A stretch of DNA of 64,000 nucleotides, from positions 57,538 through 121,537 of the forward strand of contig DDTF01000058.1 of assembly GCA_002345965.1 (NCBI GenBank). The letters are read 5' to 3'. Of the stretch, positions 36,013 to 44,597 are shown piece after piece. A program made the translations under genes and the position numbers. The notes under the pieces are model-generated. The model had not been told where the DNA came from. It was given only the letters and a program-made list of their open reading frames with translations, and did not search any database. Origin of the DNA: Flammeovirgaceae bacterium UBA2371. GTDB lineage: Bacteria > Bacteroidota > Bacteroidia > Cytophagales > Cyclobacteriaceae. Position 1 is the first letter of the stretch. Each line of letters opens with the position of its first letter.

Positions 36013-37248
36013 ATGAATCTGCTCGAAAATTTTAAGGAAGGTTTAAGATCTGTGCAAGCAAACCTTTTGAGGTCAGTATTGACAGCACTAATCGTTGCTA
36101 TTGGTATCACCTCGTTGGTAGGAATTCTTACCGCAATTGACGGGATAGAGTATTCCGTTTCTGAGAGTCTGTCTTCTTTGGGTGTAAATACCTTTGATAT
36201 TTATTCAAAGCGAAACCGTAACCGTAGTCAGCAGGGAATAAAAGAAGAAGTGGTTCGTCCTGTTTATTTGCAGGACATGGAAAAATTCATTCAGCGTTAT
36301 CCTGTTCCTTCTTCTATCAGTTTATCGGCCAGCCTCACTCAGATTGCTGAAGTAAAACACAATTCCAATAAGACCAATCCCAACATTGGTGTGATGGGAG
36401 TGAACGAAGAGTACCTGGCCATCAAGGGGCTAAATATTGAAAAAGGAAGAAACTTTTCCTCCATTGAAATTCAGTATGGCAGCAAGGTGGTGGTGCTAGG
36501 CAGCAAAGTAGTGGAAGCCATTTTTGAAGATAACGAAGAGCCAATCAACGAAGAGGTATCCTTCAAAGGCACAAGGTTCAGGGTGATTGGTGTATTAAAA
36601 GAAAAAGGACAATTGTCAGAAGACAATTACGACAATATGGTTTTTGTTCCTGTGATCGTAGCCAATCAAATGGCAAGTGGGCGGGGACTGGACTATAATC
36701 TTACGGTGGGTATTAATGATGCATCCCAATTGGAACTGGCGATGGGAGAAGCGACAGGGCTCATGAGGTCGATTCGACAGGATAAAGTGGGTGATCCCAA
36801 TTCGTTTGAAATGGAAAAAAGCGAGACACTGGCTGAAAACCTGGAGAGTATAACTGGTGCGCTTCGAATAGGCGGTTTTGGAGTTGGGTTTATCACGCTC
36901 CTTGGTGCCTCTATTGCATTGATGAATATCATGATGGTATCCGTTACCGAGCGTACGCGTGAAGTGGGCGTAAGAAAGGCGCTGGGTGCAACACCGCTTC
37001 GCATTCGTCAACAATTTGTAATTGAAGCCATTGTAGTGTGTATTTTGGGAGGCATTGCGGGAATTATTCTGGGAATTGCCATTGGTAATTTAATTTCAAG
37101 AGCTATCGGCATAGATAGTTTTGTGGTACCCTGGTTATGGATGTTGGTAGGTCTCATTATTTGTGTGGTAGTAGGACTTTTGTCAGGATATTATCCTGCC
37201 TATAAAGCTTCTAAATTAGATCCTATCGAATCGCTAAGATTTGAATAG
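36013..37248 (+). CDS. ABC transporter permease, MacB/FtsX type (411 aa)
   Basis: The topology is that of a MacB-like permease: an N-terminal amphipathic stretch and first helix (SVLTALIVAIGITSLVGILTAI), a periplasmic domain of about 240 residues (MacB-PCD type, with NIGVMGVNEEYLAIKGLNIEKGRNF), then the FtsX domain with three helices (GFGVGFITLLGASIALMNIM, the cytoplasmic SVTERTREVGVRKALGATPLRIRQQF, then FVIEAIVVCILGGIAGIIL and MLVGLIICVVVGLLSGYYPA) and the final KASKLDPIESLRFE. It would export a substrate or act as a mechanotransmitter with an ATPase. No ATPase gene is adjacent, so the partner must be encoded elsewhere. Confidence 0.92.
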   Translation: MNLLENFKEGLRSVQANLLRSVLTALIVAIGITSLVGILTAIDGIEYSVSESLSSLGVNTFDIYSKRNRNRSQQGIKEEVVRPVYLQDMEKFIQRYPVPSSISLSASLTQIAEVKHNSNKTNPNIGVMGVNEEYLAIKGLNIEKGRNFSSIEIQYGSKVVVLGSKVVEAIFEDNEEPINEEVSFKGTRFRVIGVLKEKGQLSEDNYDNMVFVPVIVANQMASGRGLDYNLTVGINDASQLELAMGEATGLMRSIRQDKVGDPNSFEMEKSETLAENLESITGALRIGGFGVGFITLLGASIALMNIMMVSVTERTREVGVRKALGATPLRIRQQFVIEAIVVCILGGIAGIILGIAIGNLISRAIGIDSFVVPWLWMLVGLIICVVVGLLSGYYPAYKASKLDPIESLRFE

Positions 37249-37296
37249 GTGCTCGTTACATAATATTTCTGTATTCAATATGAAAAGTTTTCTAAT

Positions 37297-37317
37297 TTGG
37301 GGATAAAATTATCCCAA
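37297..37317 (+). other. Hairpin just before the S9 peptidase start codon
   Basis: ttggggataa and ttatcccaa pair with one bulged G around a two-base apex; the hairpin ends one base before the ATG at 37319. In mRNA it would cover the ribosome-binding region. It may be a translational control element or a DNA-level operator. Confidence 0.4.
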
Positions 37318-37318
37318 G

Positions 37319-39322
37319 ATGAAAGCTTTCATTTTAATTGCGCTTGCAACCTTTTTGGCATTGCCTTCTTTTTCGCAACGCCCGATTCAACCTTCCGATG
37401 TTTATAGATTAAAATCAGTCAGTGATCCGCAGCTTTCTCCGGATGGAAAGTGGATTGCTTATGTAGTTAGTTCGCCTGACTCTGCCAAAGACAAGTACGA
37501 TTCGGACATTTGGATGGTAAGTTGGGATGGTAAAGAGAATATCAGACTAACCTCAAGCCCTGAGAGTGAAAGTTCACCAAGGTGGTCTCCAGATGGGAAA
37601 TACTTAACCTTTTTGTCGTCAAGATATGATGCTAAATCCAGTCAGCTGTGGAAGATGGACCGTAGAGGTGGCGAGGCCGAAAAACTCACTAAACTAAAAG
37701 TGGACATCAGTAGTTACGAGTGGAGCCCAGACGCCAAAAAAATAGTTTTGGTCATTAAGGATCAAGACCCTTCGGAGGATGAAGACAAGAAGAAAACCAA
37801 GAAGCCAATAGCAATGGACCGCTATCACTTCAAGCAGGATGGACAAGGCTACCTCGAAAGAAAAAGAAATCACTTGTATGTATTTGATTTGGCAACCGAA
37901 AAATTGGATACGATAACAACGGGTGATTATGATAATGGAAATCCCGCATGGTCACCTGATTCCAGACAGCTGGCTTTTGTGAGTAACAGGACAACCGATG
38001 CAGACAGAAATGGTAATACCGATATTTGGATTGTAGACGCACAGCAAGGCGCGAAAGCGCGCCAGCTGACGAAATGGGTCGATTCAGATGATTCACCTTC
38101 ATGGAGTCCAGATGGGAAATACATAGCTTACCTTAAATCGCGCACGCCAGAATATGATATTTATGATCAGCCTCAAATAGCAGTAGTAGCTGCCAGCGGA
38201 GGTGAACCAAAAATCATTTCTTCAAAAGTTGATAGAGACATGAATGCACCTCGATGGGCATTGGATGGAAAATCGATTTACACTACAATGGATGATGATC
38301 GCAGAACACACGTTGTTACGTTCGATGTATCAACATTGGAAATGAAAGCTATAACGACAGGGGACAGGGTGTTCACCTCACTGCAACGTGGACCTGACAA
38401 TAAATGGGTAGCCATGGGCGGGGATGCACTCACGCCCTTTGAAGTGTATGGAATTGCGGGAAATGCGGTCAACAGATTAACACATGTGCATGACGAATTC
38501 CTTAAACCTTTAGCATTGGCATCTGTGGAAGCCTTCAATTCAAAAAGCAAGGATGGAACAAATGTTGGAAGTCTTCTGGTGTGGCCAGCAGGGGTACCTA
38601 AGAATACAAAATTACCGCTTATCTTATGGATACATGGTGGCCCAACCAGTCAGGATGATTTTTCATTTGACTTGATTTCTCAATTGCATGCGGCTAATGG
38701 CTATGCTGTTGCCAACGTCAACTACAGAGGCAGCAATGGAAGAGGGATGGACTATAGCAGGGCCATCTATGCAGACTGGGGGAATAAAGAAGTAGTCGAT
38801 TTGCTGGGGGCGGTGGACCACCTAGTAAAAGAAGGTAAGGCAGATCCTGATCGATTGGGCGTGGGAGGATGGAGTTATGGTGGAATTTTAACGGACTACA
38901 TCACAGCAGCTGACCCAAGATTTAAAGCTGCTGCCAGCGGAGCGGGAAGTGCACTATGGTTTTCACTCTATGGCACAGATCAATATACCAAACAATACGA
39001 AGCCGAGTTGGGCGTACCCTGGAAAACAGCGGACAAATGGATGAAACTGTCTTCACCTTTTTTCAATATTGAAAAAATAAAAACGCCAACACTTTACATG
39101 GTAGGTGAAAAGGACTTTAATGTTCCTCCCTTAGGAAGTGAGCAAATGTATCAGGCATTGAAATCTTTAGGCGTGCCTACGGAGTTTGTGGTTTACCCCA
39201 ATCAGTTTCATGGCATTCGCACGCCTAGTTATCAGATTGACCGATACACCAGATACAAGGACTGGTACGCCAAATACCTGGATGGTTCCAAAATGAGCGG
39301 AACGATCAACACCAAAAAATAA
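37319..39322 (+). CDS. Exported S9-family (prolyl oligopeptidase/acylaminoacyl type) serine peptidase (667 aa)
   Basis: A signal peptide (MKAFILIALATFLALPSFS) is followed by a beta-propeller made of PD40/WD40-like units (PQLSPDGKWIAYVVSS; PRWSPDGKYLTFLSS; PAWSPDSRQLAFVSN; PSWSPDGKYIAYLKS) and an alpha/beta-hydrolase domain from about 400. The triad is readable: Ser519 in GVGGWSYGG, Asp599 in VGEKDFNVPP and His631 in NQFHGI. Such enzymes cleave short peptides in the periplasm. It forms a unit with the SGNH hydrolase gene 6 bases downstream. Confidence 0.95.
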   Translation: MKAFILIALATFLALPSFSQRPIQPSDVYRLKSVSDPQLSPDGKWIAYVVSSPDSAKDKYDSDIWMVSWDGKENIRLTSSPESESSPRWSPDGKYLTFLSSRYDAKSSQLWKMDRRGGEAEKLTKLKVDISSYEWSPDAKKIVLVIKDQDPSEDEDKKKTKKPIAMDRYHFKQDGQGYLERKRNHLYVFDLATEKLDTITTGDYDNGNPAWSPDSRQLAFVSNRTTDADRNGNTDIWIVDAQQGAKARQLTKWVDSDDSPSWSPDGKYIAYLKSRTPEYDIYDQPQIAVVAASGGEPKIISSKVDRDMNAPRWALDGKSIYTTMDDDRRTHVVTFDVSTLEMKAITTGDRVFTSLQRGPDNKWVAMGGDALTPFEVYGIAGNAVNRLTHVHDEFLKPLALASVEAFNSKSKDGTNVGSLLVWPAGVPKNTKLPLILWIHGGPTSQDDFSFDLISQLHAANGYAVANVNYRGSNGRGMDYSRAIYADWGNKEVVDLLGAVDHLVKEGKADPDRLGVGGWSYGGILTDYITAADPRFKAAASGAGSALWFSLYGTDQYTKQYEAELGVPWKTADKWMKLSSPFFNIEKIKTPTLYMVGEKDFNVPPLGSEQMYQALKSLGVPTEFVVYPNQFHGIRTPSYQIDRYTRYKDWYAKYLDGSKMSGTINTKK

Positions 39323-39328
39323 TAAAGC

Positions 39329-39994
39329 ATGCGTACAGTTTATTCTTTTTCGATAATTCTTTTATTACTAGCTAATTCAATGTGTGCACAAACCTCTAAA
39401 CAACCATTAAAATATCTTGCCTTGGGAGATTCATATACCATTGGTGAAAGTGTTTTGGAATCGGAAAGATGGCCGGTCCAATTGGCCGCATCATTAACGC
39501 AAAAGGGGATAGCGGTAGAAAAACCAAAAATCATTGCGGTTACCGGATGGCGTACTGATAATTTGAAAAACGGAATCAATATTGCTCAGCTAAAGGAGAA
39601 GTACGACCTGGTTTCTCTGTTGATTGGTGTCAACAATCAATACCAGGGAAAGTCACTGGAAGAATATGAAGTCGAATACGAAGACTTGCTGAAAACAGCA
39701 ATTGAATTTGCTGCGGGAAATAAATCCCGTGTTTTCGTTGTCTCCATTCCGGATTATGGATTCACGCCCTTTGGTGAACCAAATCAAAAAAAGATAACCA
39801 AGGAATTAGATGAGTTCAATGCAGTAAACAAGCGCATTACCGAATCCTACGGAGTTGCTTATTACAACATTACTGACATCTCACGCAAGGGATTGGCTGA
39901 CCCTGAATTGGTGGCAGAGGATCGATTGCATCCATCAGGAAAGCAGTACAAACTTTGGGTGGCCCGAATTCTTGAGGACTTTGTGATCAAGTGA
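39329..39994 (+). CDS. Exported SGNH/GDSL hydrolase (221 aa)
   Basis: After a signal peptide (MRTVYSFSIILLLLANSMCA) come the four SGNH blocks: LALGDSYTIGE (Ser35), the Gly of TGWRTDNLKNG, SLLIGVNNQY (Asn) and EDRLHPSGKQY (Asp/His). It is likely an esterase or lipase acting on lipids or acylated carbohydrates in the envelope. It lies 6 bases behind the S9 peptidase gene, so both are probably co-transcribed. It converges with the following gene at a distance of 4 bases. Confidence 0.9.
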   Translation: MRTVYSFSIILLLLANSMCAQTSKQPLKYLALGDSYTIGESVLESERWPVQLAASLTQKGIAVEKPKIIAVTGWRTDNLKNGINIAQLKEKYDLVSLLIGVNNQYQGKSLEEYEVEYEDLLKTAIEFAAGNKSRVFVVSIPDYGFTPFGEPNQKKITKELDEFNAVNKRITESYGVAYYNITDISRKGLADPELVAEDRLHPSGKQYKLWVARILEDFVIK

Positions 39995-39998
39995 AGTA

Positions 39999-40673
39999 TT
40001 AGTTCAAATTAAATTTTTGTGGGACTTTGGGATAGTTGGACCTGCTGGCAAAAATTAATATTTGAATGAGTATTCCAATCCCCACTATTACAACCAGTTC
40101 GAATTGAGTAAGTAAGGTAGAGCCAGCGGCAATTTGTTTGGATTGTTCCTTAAGAAGTTGTCCTTCAGAAAGTTGAATTTTTGAAAGCTGGTTCAGATTC
40201 AATAAAACAACGTCAAAACTTTCTTGAAGCTTTAAGAGTGCTCCGGAAATTTTTTGGTTATCCTCCATACTAATAGCACTTAGATATTGATCCTCCATGG
40301 CATTCAGTGAGGATAGATTTTCTTTCAGGTGCCCAAAGTACATCGACTCGGTAGGTGTAAGTTTGGTTTTTTCAAAATCCGAAATGATTTTGGCAATGGC
40401 GTAATGATGCGCCTTGATTTGACCTTCTAATCCTTGCTGAGTGTCGGCATTGTAGCATGAAGAAATGGTAATTTTCTTTTGGTACAAATGATCAGACAAT
40501 TGGAAAATATAACTTTCTGCAACCAATCGGTCATCATAGACAGATGCGAAAGAATGGTCCAGTGTAATCACATTGGATTTGTCCATCCAGTTTTTGGCAA
40601 ATATCAATACCAGAACCAGCGTAGACCAGAATGCGATTTTAGTTTTTTGTTGAATAGTATGGGCCCATTTCAT
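39999..40673 (-). CDS. Membrane protein with four-helix-bundle sensor region (MCP 4HB-like), 224 aa
   Basis: Two transmembrane helices (IAFWSTLVLVLIFAK at about 13-27 and LVVIVGIGILIQILIFA at about 193-209) enclose a helical periplasmic region of about 160 residues (VAESYIFQLSDHLYQKK; MYFGHLKENLSSLNAMEDQYLS; LLKLQESFDVVLLNLNQLSKI), like the ligand-binding bundle of chemoreceptors and sensor kinases. No HAMP, kinase or methyl-accepting domain follows; only about 15 residues are left on the cytoplasmic side. It may pair with a separate signalling protein. Function unknown. Confidence 0.75.
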   Translation of the reverse strand: MKWAHTIQQKTKIAFWSTLVLVLIFAKNWMDKSNVITLDHSFASVYDDRLVAESYIFQLSDHLYQKKITISSCYNADTQQGLEGQIKAHHYAIAKIISDFEKTKLTPTESMYFGHLKENLSSLNAMEDQYLSAISMEDNQKISGALLKLQESFDVVLLNLNQLSKIQLSEGQLLKEQSKQIAAGSTLLTQFELVVIVGIGILIQILIFASRSNYPKVPQKFNLN

Positions 40674-40765
40674 AGGTCGTGCAGATTAAGTAAACAAACT
40701 ACTTCCTGCTACTAATTTAGGGATTGCATGGGTGCCTTCAAACTTAAATGGACAGGTGGGTTGCC

Positions 40766-41356
40766 TTATTTGTACTTGTCGTTGAGACCGATGCCCTTTT
40801 CAATCATTGGGATGATTTTAGCCAATCGGGAGGCTTTGGTTTCGGGCCTGACTGCCTCCGAAATATAATCGGCATAATCTCGTTGCTTACCCTTTGAAAG
40901 CGCTTTAAAGGATTGATGAAAGTCTGAATTCTTCTTAAAAAGGGCATTTAGCTCTTTGGGAACAGTAAGTGGTTTATTAGTTGCTGGTTTGATTACTTTT
41001 CCTTCTTTCAAATTGTGTACGGACGCCTTGACAAAAGACTTGATCAATTTTGCGTCTATTTCTTCAATATTGGAGAATCGCCATTGCCGAAGTGCTTTGG
41101 TTATTCCTTCCTGGGCGTTGATCAATTTTTTCTTTGGATCCTCAAGTAATGCTCCCTGATGAAACCAAATCCCGAAATAGGACTTGAAACCTGCAATGCC
41201 CACAACGTTTTTGCCTTCATAGGTGTAAATAGGAGCGCCCCACTTGATTTCTTCTTTCAATCCGGTACTTAGTAATATCTCCCTTAAGGTTACCAACTCC
41301 CGATTCCATTGCTTTTGGCTGGCTATGTACGCTTCAACTGTTTTATGGGATTGCAT
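40766..41356 (-). CDS. YdeI/DUF1801 family protein (196 aa)
   Basis: The N-terminal half (VEAYIASQKQWNRELVTLRE, EEIKWGAPIYTYEGKNVVGI, SYFGIWFHQGALLEDP) is a DUF1801 (YdhG-like) domain. The C-terminal part (VPKELNALFKKNSDFHQSFK, LSKGKQRDYADYISEAVRPETKASRLAKII in two parts) is the YdeI/OmdA bacteriocin-protection-type helix cluster. The family is widespread, cytoplasmic and of unclear role. It is monocistronic, with 92 gene-free bases before 40673 and 317 after 41356. Confidence 0.88.
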   Translation of the reverse strand: MQSHKTVEAYIASQKQWNRELVTLREILLSTGLKEEIKWGAPIYTYEGKNVVGIAGFKSYFGIWFHQGALLEDPKKKLINAQEGITKALRQWRFSNIEEIDAKLIKSFVKASVHNLKEGKVIKPATNKPLTVPKELNALFKKNSDFHQSFKALSKGKQRDYADYISEAVRPETKASRLAKIIPMIEKGIGLNDKYK

Positions 41357-41673
41357 TACAATGGTTTTTAGGTATTACTAAAGTAAAAGGTTGTTTCGAT
41401 AATGGCACGATTCAGCCTCCCTTATTCAAGCTGCAAAAGGTAATTTCCCTGAAGTGCCAGGTAGCTTAGCTTACTGATTTAGTACGCCTGAGAAGCGTTA
41501 GAATTGGTCCTTTAGCAACCGATTGGGATTATAGGGGAGCTTTTTCAAATAGCCTTTTTCCTAAAAGGCCACAAAATAACTCAAAAGTGGCACTTAAAAA
41601 TAAATTCTGGACTTAGCTATTTTGGCAGTTTGCGTTTTGAGTACATTTGCCCCGTTTTTAACAAACACAAACT
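41357..41673. other. Gene-free intergenic region with hairpin
   Basis: No coding frame of note is seen. It contains a 7-bp hairpin with a TCCT loop (gcctttt at 41552-41558 with aaaaggc at 41563-41569) and, at its right end, the promoter of the small lipoprotein gene. The hairpin lies upstream of that promoter, so it would not be in the lipoprotein mRNA; it may be an operator or part of an unrecognised transcript. Confidence 0.4.
41621..41649 (+). promoter_or_regulatory. Bacteroidota-type promoter of the small lipoprotein gene
   Basis: TTTG at 41621-41624 and TACATTTG at 41642-41649 are 17 bases apart, matching the TTG-N17-23-TAnnTTTG consensus. The ATG is 24 bases downstream. This is the best two-box promoter seen in the window. 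Confidence 0.7.
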
Positions 41674-41925
41674 ATGAAGAAAATTATGGCATTAGTTATC
41701 GTTGGCAGCTTTGCGTTGGCAATGGTGTCTTGCGATGGCGGTAAAAAGGCAGCAGAAGCAGCTGCTAAATTGAAAGCAGATTCAACCCGAGTGGCTGACT
41801 CTCTTGCTCAAGTACAGGCTGAAATGGAAGCAATTGCTACCGCTAAGGCAAAGGCAGTAGCGGATTCGATTGCAAAAGCGGATTCAGTTGCTCAAGCTGC
41901 AGCTAAACCAGCAAAGAAGAAATAA
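41674..41925 (+). CDS. Small Ala/Lys/Asp-rich lipoprotein (83 aa)
   Basis: MKKIMALVIVGSFALAMVSC is a lipoprotein signal with Cys20. The mature 64 residues are nearly all Ala, Lys, Asp, Ser, Val and Glu in helical repeats (KLKADSTRVADSLAQVQAEM; AKAVADSIAKADSVAQAAA), ending in PAKKK. The pattern resembles small murein-type or coiled-coil lipoproteins, but no family is recognised. A strong promoter and an excellent terminator flank it, which suggests high, independent expression. The Lys-rich end might contact peptidoglycan or the surface; that is speculation. Confidence 0.85.
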   Translation: MKKIMALVIVGSFALAMVSCDGGKKAAEAAAKLKADSTRVADSLAQVQAEMEAIATAKAKAVADSIAKADSVAQAAAKPAKKK

Positions 41926-41946
41926 TCATCTTGTTGCTGGAAAAGG

Positions 41947-41977
41947 AAAGAGTTGCCAAAAAGCAACTCTTTTTTTT
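41947..41977 (+). terminator. Intrinsic terminator of the small lipoprotein gene
   Basis: A 10-bp stem (aaagagttgc / gcaactcttt) with loop caaaaa is followed by further T (eight to nine in total). It lies 22 bases after the stop at 41925. Confidence 0.9.
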
Positions 41978-42005
41978 ATTTAGAATATCGGGGGTTGCGC
42001 TTTTA

Positions 42006-43154
42006 TTATTCAATCGCTTCCCACCAACGACTATTGGGCTTCTCAGCGAGTTCAAGCACAATGGGTTCTCCAATACGCGGTGTAGCAATAGGTATACCCA
42101 GATCCAATGCTTTTTTAGTTACTCGCTCAATTGGATCTTTCCAGGTGTGTAAGGCCAACACAAAAGCTCCCCAATGGATAGGCATGAATAATTTGGCGTT
42201 CACATCAACTGCTGCCTGAGCGGTCTCTTCCGGCATCATGTGTATATTATCCCAGCGCTTGTCATATTGACCACACTCCATCATCGCAAAATCAAATGGT
42301 CCGTATTTTTCTCCAATGGTTTTAAAGTGAGGTCCATAACCACTATCACCACTAAAGTAAATGTTCTGTTTTGGCCCTTGAATCACCCATGAGCACCACA
42401 AGGTGGTGAACCGGTCGCCAAAACCTCTGCCGGAAAAGTGTCTCGCTGGAACACATTTAAAAATTAAGTCTTCATATTGAATTTCTTCCCACCAATTGAG
42501 CTCATGAATATATTCCACTGGGACCCCCCAGGCAGCAAGATGAGCTCCAACACCCAAAGGAGTATAGAATTGACCTACTTTATCTTTTAGCTGCAGAATT
42601 GATTCATAGTCGAGGTGATCGTAATGATCATGAGAAAAAATTACGGCATCTATTTTAGGAAGCTTTTTTATTTCAATCGGAAGTCCATCAGTGAATCTGT
42701 TTCTGCCCAGCCATGGATGGGGTGAAGGGGTAGCGCCAAACATAGGATCAATCAATAGGTTCATTCCCTGTATTTCCAATAAAAAAGCAGAGTGCCCAAA
42801 CCATGTCAGTCGGGTTATGCTATCAGGTCTGTTGACAATTTCGAGTGAGTCGATGGATAACACCGGCAACGGATGTTTGGGTGTGTTGTGGGGCACACCG
42901 ACAATATAATCTTTCATCACTGACATGAATGTGGAAAAATTCATGTCCATGGTAGTTGGGGTCTCGTTTACAAATAAGCCGTCTTTATACTGTGGAGATT
43001 GTTGATATAATGCTACCTGCTCTTTGCTGGGCTTTCCTCCAAACTGCGGACTGAATTGAATGAATAAAAACCCGATAAGTATTATCAGGCCAATCAGGCC
43101 AACTATAAAAAGTGTACTCATTTTTAGGAATAGCTTAAGGTATTTCAAAAACAT
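42006..43154 (-). CDS. Membrane-anchored metallo-beta-lactamase-fold hydrolase, NAPE-PLD/UlaG-like (382 aa)
   Basis: An N-terminal hydrophobic helix (LFIVGLIGLIILIGFLFIQF, about 15-34) anchors the protein. The metallo-hydrolase motif SHDHYDHLD (His175, His177, Asp179, His180) is followed by VPARHFSGRGFGDR, NIYFSGDSGYGPHF, AMMECGQYD and LFMPIHWGAFVLALH, as in N-acylphosphatidylethanolamine phospholipase D-like enzymes (LTWFGHSAFLLEIQGMNLLI is the first strand set). Cleavage of a phospholipid head group is plausible but unproven. It lies 35 bases downstream of the tesA-like gene and could be in the same transcript. Confidence 0.9.
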   Translation of the reverse strand: MFLKYLKLFLKMSTLFIVGLIGLIILIGFLFIQFSPQFGGKPSKEQVALYQQSPQYKDGLFVNETPTTMDMNFSTFMSVMKDYIVGVPHNTPKHPLPVLSIDSLEIVNRPDSITRLTWFGHSAFLLEIQGMNLLIDPMFGATPSPHPWLGRNRFTDGLPIEIKKLPKIDAVIFSHDHYDHLDYESILQLKDKVGQFYTPLGVGAHLAAWGVPVEYIHELNWWEEIQYEDLIFKCVPARHFSGRGFGDRFTTLWCSWVIQGPKQNIYFSGDSGYGPHFKTIGEKYGPFDFAMMECGQYDKRWDNIHMMPEETAQAAVDVNAKLFMPIHWGAFVLALHTWKDPIERVTKKALDLGIPIATPRIGEPIVLELAEKPNSRWWEAIE

Positions 43155-43189
43155 GGTCGTCTGTAGTTAGACTCGGATTGGGCGTATTT

Positions 43190-43804
43190 TTATTTTAACA
43201 ATGGTTCAATAATTTTTACCACTGTTCCGGCTACTATTTTGTGACCCTCTACATTCGGGTGAATGCCATCTGCTATATTTAGTTTTCCATCTCCCGCCAC
43301 CCCTTCAAGTAAAAATGGGATGAGGGTTGCATTGTTTTTTTTGGCCATTTCCGGATAGATGTTCCTGAATTCAGAAGTGTACTCATTACCCAAATTGGGT
43401 GGGACCATCATACCGGCCAACACAATTTTTACTTCAGGGTTTTTTGATTTTACTTTATCGATGATGGCCTGTAAATTATTTCTGGTTTGCGCAAGGGGCA
43501 ACCCCCTTAGGCCATCGTTTGCACCAAGTTCAAGCACAAAAACATCTATTGGCTGCCGGAGTATCCAATCAATGCGACTTAACCCACCGGCTGAAGTTTC
43601 CCCGCTTAAACCTGCGTTTACTACTTTCACGTCCAATCCCTTCTTCACCAGCGCAGCTTCTACATGGGCGGGAAAAGCGTCTTCGGGTGACAGACCATAT
43701 CCGGCAGTAATGCTGTCTCCGAAGAATAGAATGGTTTTTGGTGCCAGATCCACTTTAAAAAGCAATACCAGTGCAATAATTAAGACTTTGTTAACGACCA
43801 TCAT
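43190..43804 (-). CDS. tesA: Arylesterase/lysophospholipase of the TesA type (204 aa)
   Basis: A hydrophobic N-terminus (VNKVLIIALVLLFKVDLA) precedes the SGNH blocks ILFFGDSITAGYGL (Ser31), VVNAGLSGETSAGG, FVLELGANDGLRG and ADGIHPNVEGH (Asp/His). Length and block spacing fit TesA/EstA-like periplasmic thioesterase I/lysophospholipase L1. It is divergent from an ABC ATPase-permease pair like YbbA-YbbP. The tesA-ybbA-ybbP arrangement is also found in E. coli, which supports the assignment. Confidence 0.9.
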   Translation of the reverse strand: MMVVNKVLIIALVLLFKVDLAPKTILFFGDSITAGYGLSPEDAFPAHVEAALVKKGLDVKVVNAGLSGETSAGGLSRIDWILRQPIDVFVLELGANDGLRGLPLAQTRNNLQAIIDKVKSKNPEVKIVLAGMMVPPNLGNEYTSEFRNIYPEMAKKNNATLIPFLLEGVAGDGKLNIADGIHPNVEGHKIVAGTVVKIIEPLLK

Positions 43805-43859
43805 ATCAGTAAGTTGCTATCTTCAAAACGAAATAGATTGTATTAGGGTGTAACATTAT

Positions 43860-43884
43860 TAACCAATAATCGATTTATTGGTTA
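43860..43884. promoter_or_regulatory. Palindromic candidate operator in the tesA/ybbA divergent gap
   Basis: taaccaataa and ttattggtta form perfect 10-base inverted arms around a 5-base centre (tcgat). It sits between the two divergent genes, 56 bases from the tesA start and 17 from the ybbA ATG. A dimeric regulator could control both sides. Confidence 0.5.
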
Positions 43885-43901
43885 GTAAGAATATAAAAAC
43901 A

Positions 43902-44597
43902 ATGCCAGAAACTGTACTTCAAGCCGAGAATCTTACCAAAATCTATAAATCAGGAAGCAAATCGCTGACTGTACTCGATGATGTGTCCTTTAGCGCTGAG
44001 CAAGGTACAAGCCTTTCCATAATTGGCCCTTCCGGAAGTGGAAAAACCACCTTATTGGGTTTGTGCGCAGGGTTGGACGTACCCACCAGTGGTACCATCT
44101 CATTGATGGGATTCAAGTTGAATAAAATGGATGAAGATGACCGGGCCTATGTGCGCAATCAGCACGTAGGTTTTGTGTTTCAGAATTTTCAACTTTTAAC
44201 AACGCTTACCGCCCTTGAAAATGTGATGATACCCCTTGAATTGCGCGGTGAAAAGAATGTAGAACCCAAAGCAGCTGAATTGCTGGAGCGGGTTGGACTC
44301 CAGGAACGAATGCATCATTATCCGAGCCAACTCTCTGGTGGGGAGCAACAGCGGGTAGCCATGGCCAGGGCTTTTATCAATTCACCTAAGATCCTCTTCG
44401 CTGATGAGCCAACTGGTAACCTTGATGAAGAAAATGCTGATCACGTTACTAATTTGCTCTTTACACTGAATAGAGAAGAAAAGACAACATTGATACTGGT
44501 AACCCACAACCTGGAGTTGGCCAAGAAAACAGAGCGTGTACTTCAGATGAAGGGTGGAAGAATAGTGGAGGAAAAATCAATGAAGGTGTTGTCATGA
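43902..44597 (+). CDS. ybbA: ABC transporter ATP-binding protein, YbbA/LolD type (231 aa)
   Basis: Walker A is IGPSGSGKTT (about 41-50), the Q-loop FVFQNFQLL (91-99), the signature LSGGEQQR (144-151), and Walker B ILFADEPTGNLDEE. It belongs to the MacB/LolD-like ATPases that drive FtsX-type permeases. The ATG at 43902 is chosen; a TTG eight codons upstream (43878) lies within the palindrome. The stop overlaps the permease start by 4 bases (ATGA), so the two subunits are translationally coupled. Confidence 0.92.
   Translation: MPETVLQAENLTKIYKSGSKSLTVLDDVSFSAEQGTSLSIIGPSGSGKTTLLGLCAGLDVPTSGTISLMGFKLNKMDEDDRAYVRNQHVGFVFQNFQLLTTLTALENVMIPLELRGEKNVEPKAAELLERVGLQERMHHYPSQLSGGEQQRVAMARAFINSPKILFADEPTGNLDEENADHVTNLLFTLNREEKTTLILVTHNLELAKKTERVLQMKGGRIVEEKSMKVLS

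Noticed and set aside
41552..41569. Intrinsic terminator
   Set aside because: The hairpin has no T-run and no gene ends upstream on the + strand; the minus-strand neighbour starts rather than ends near there.
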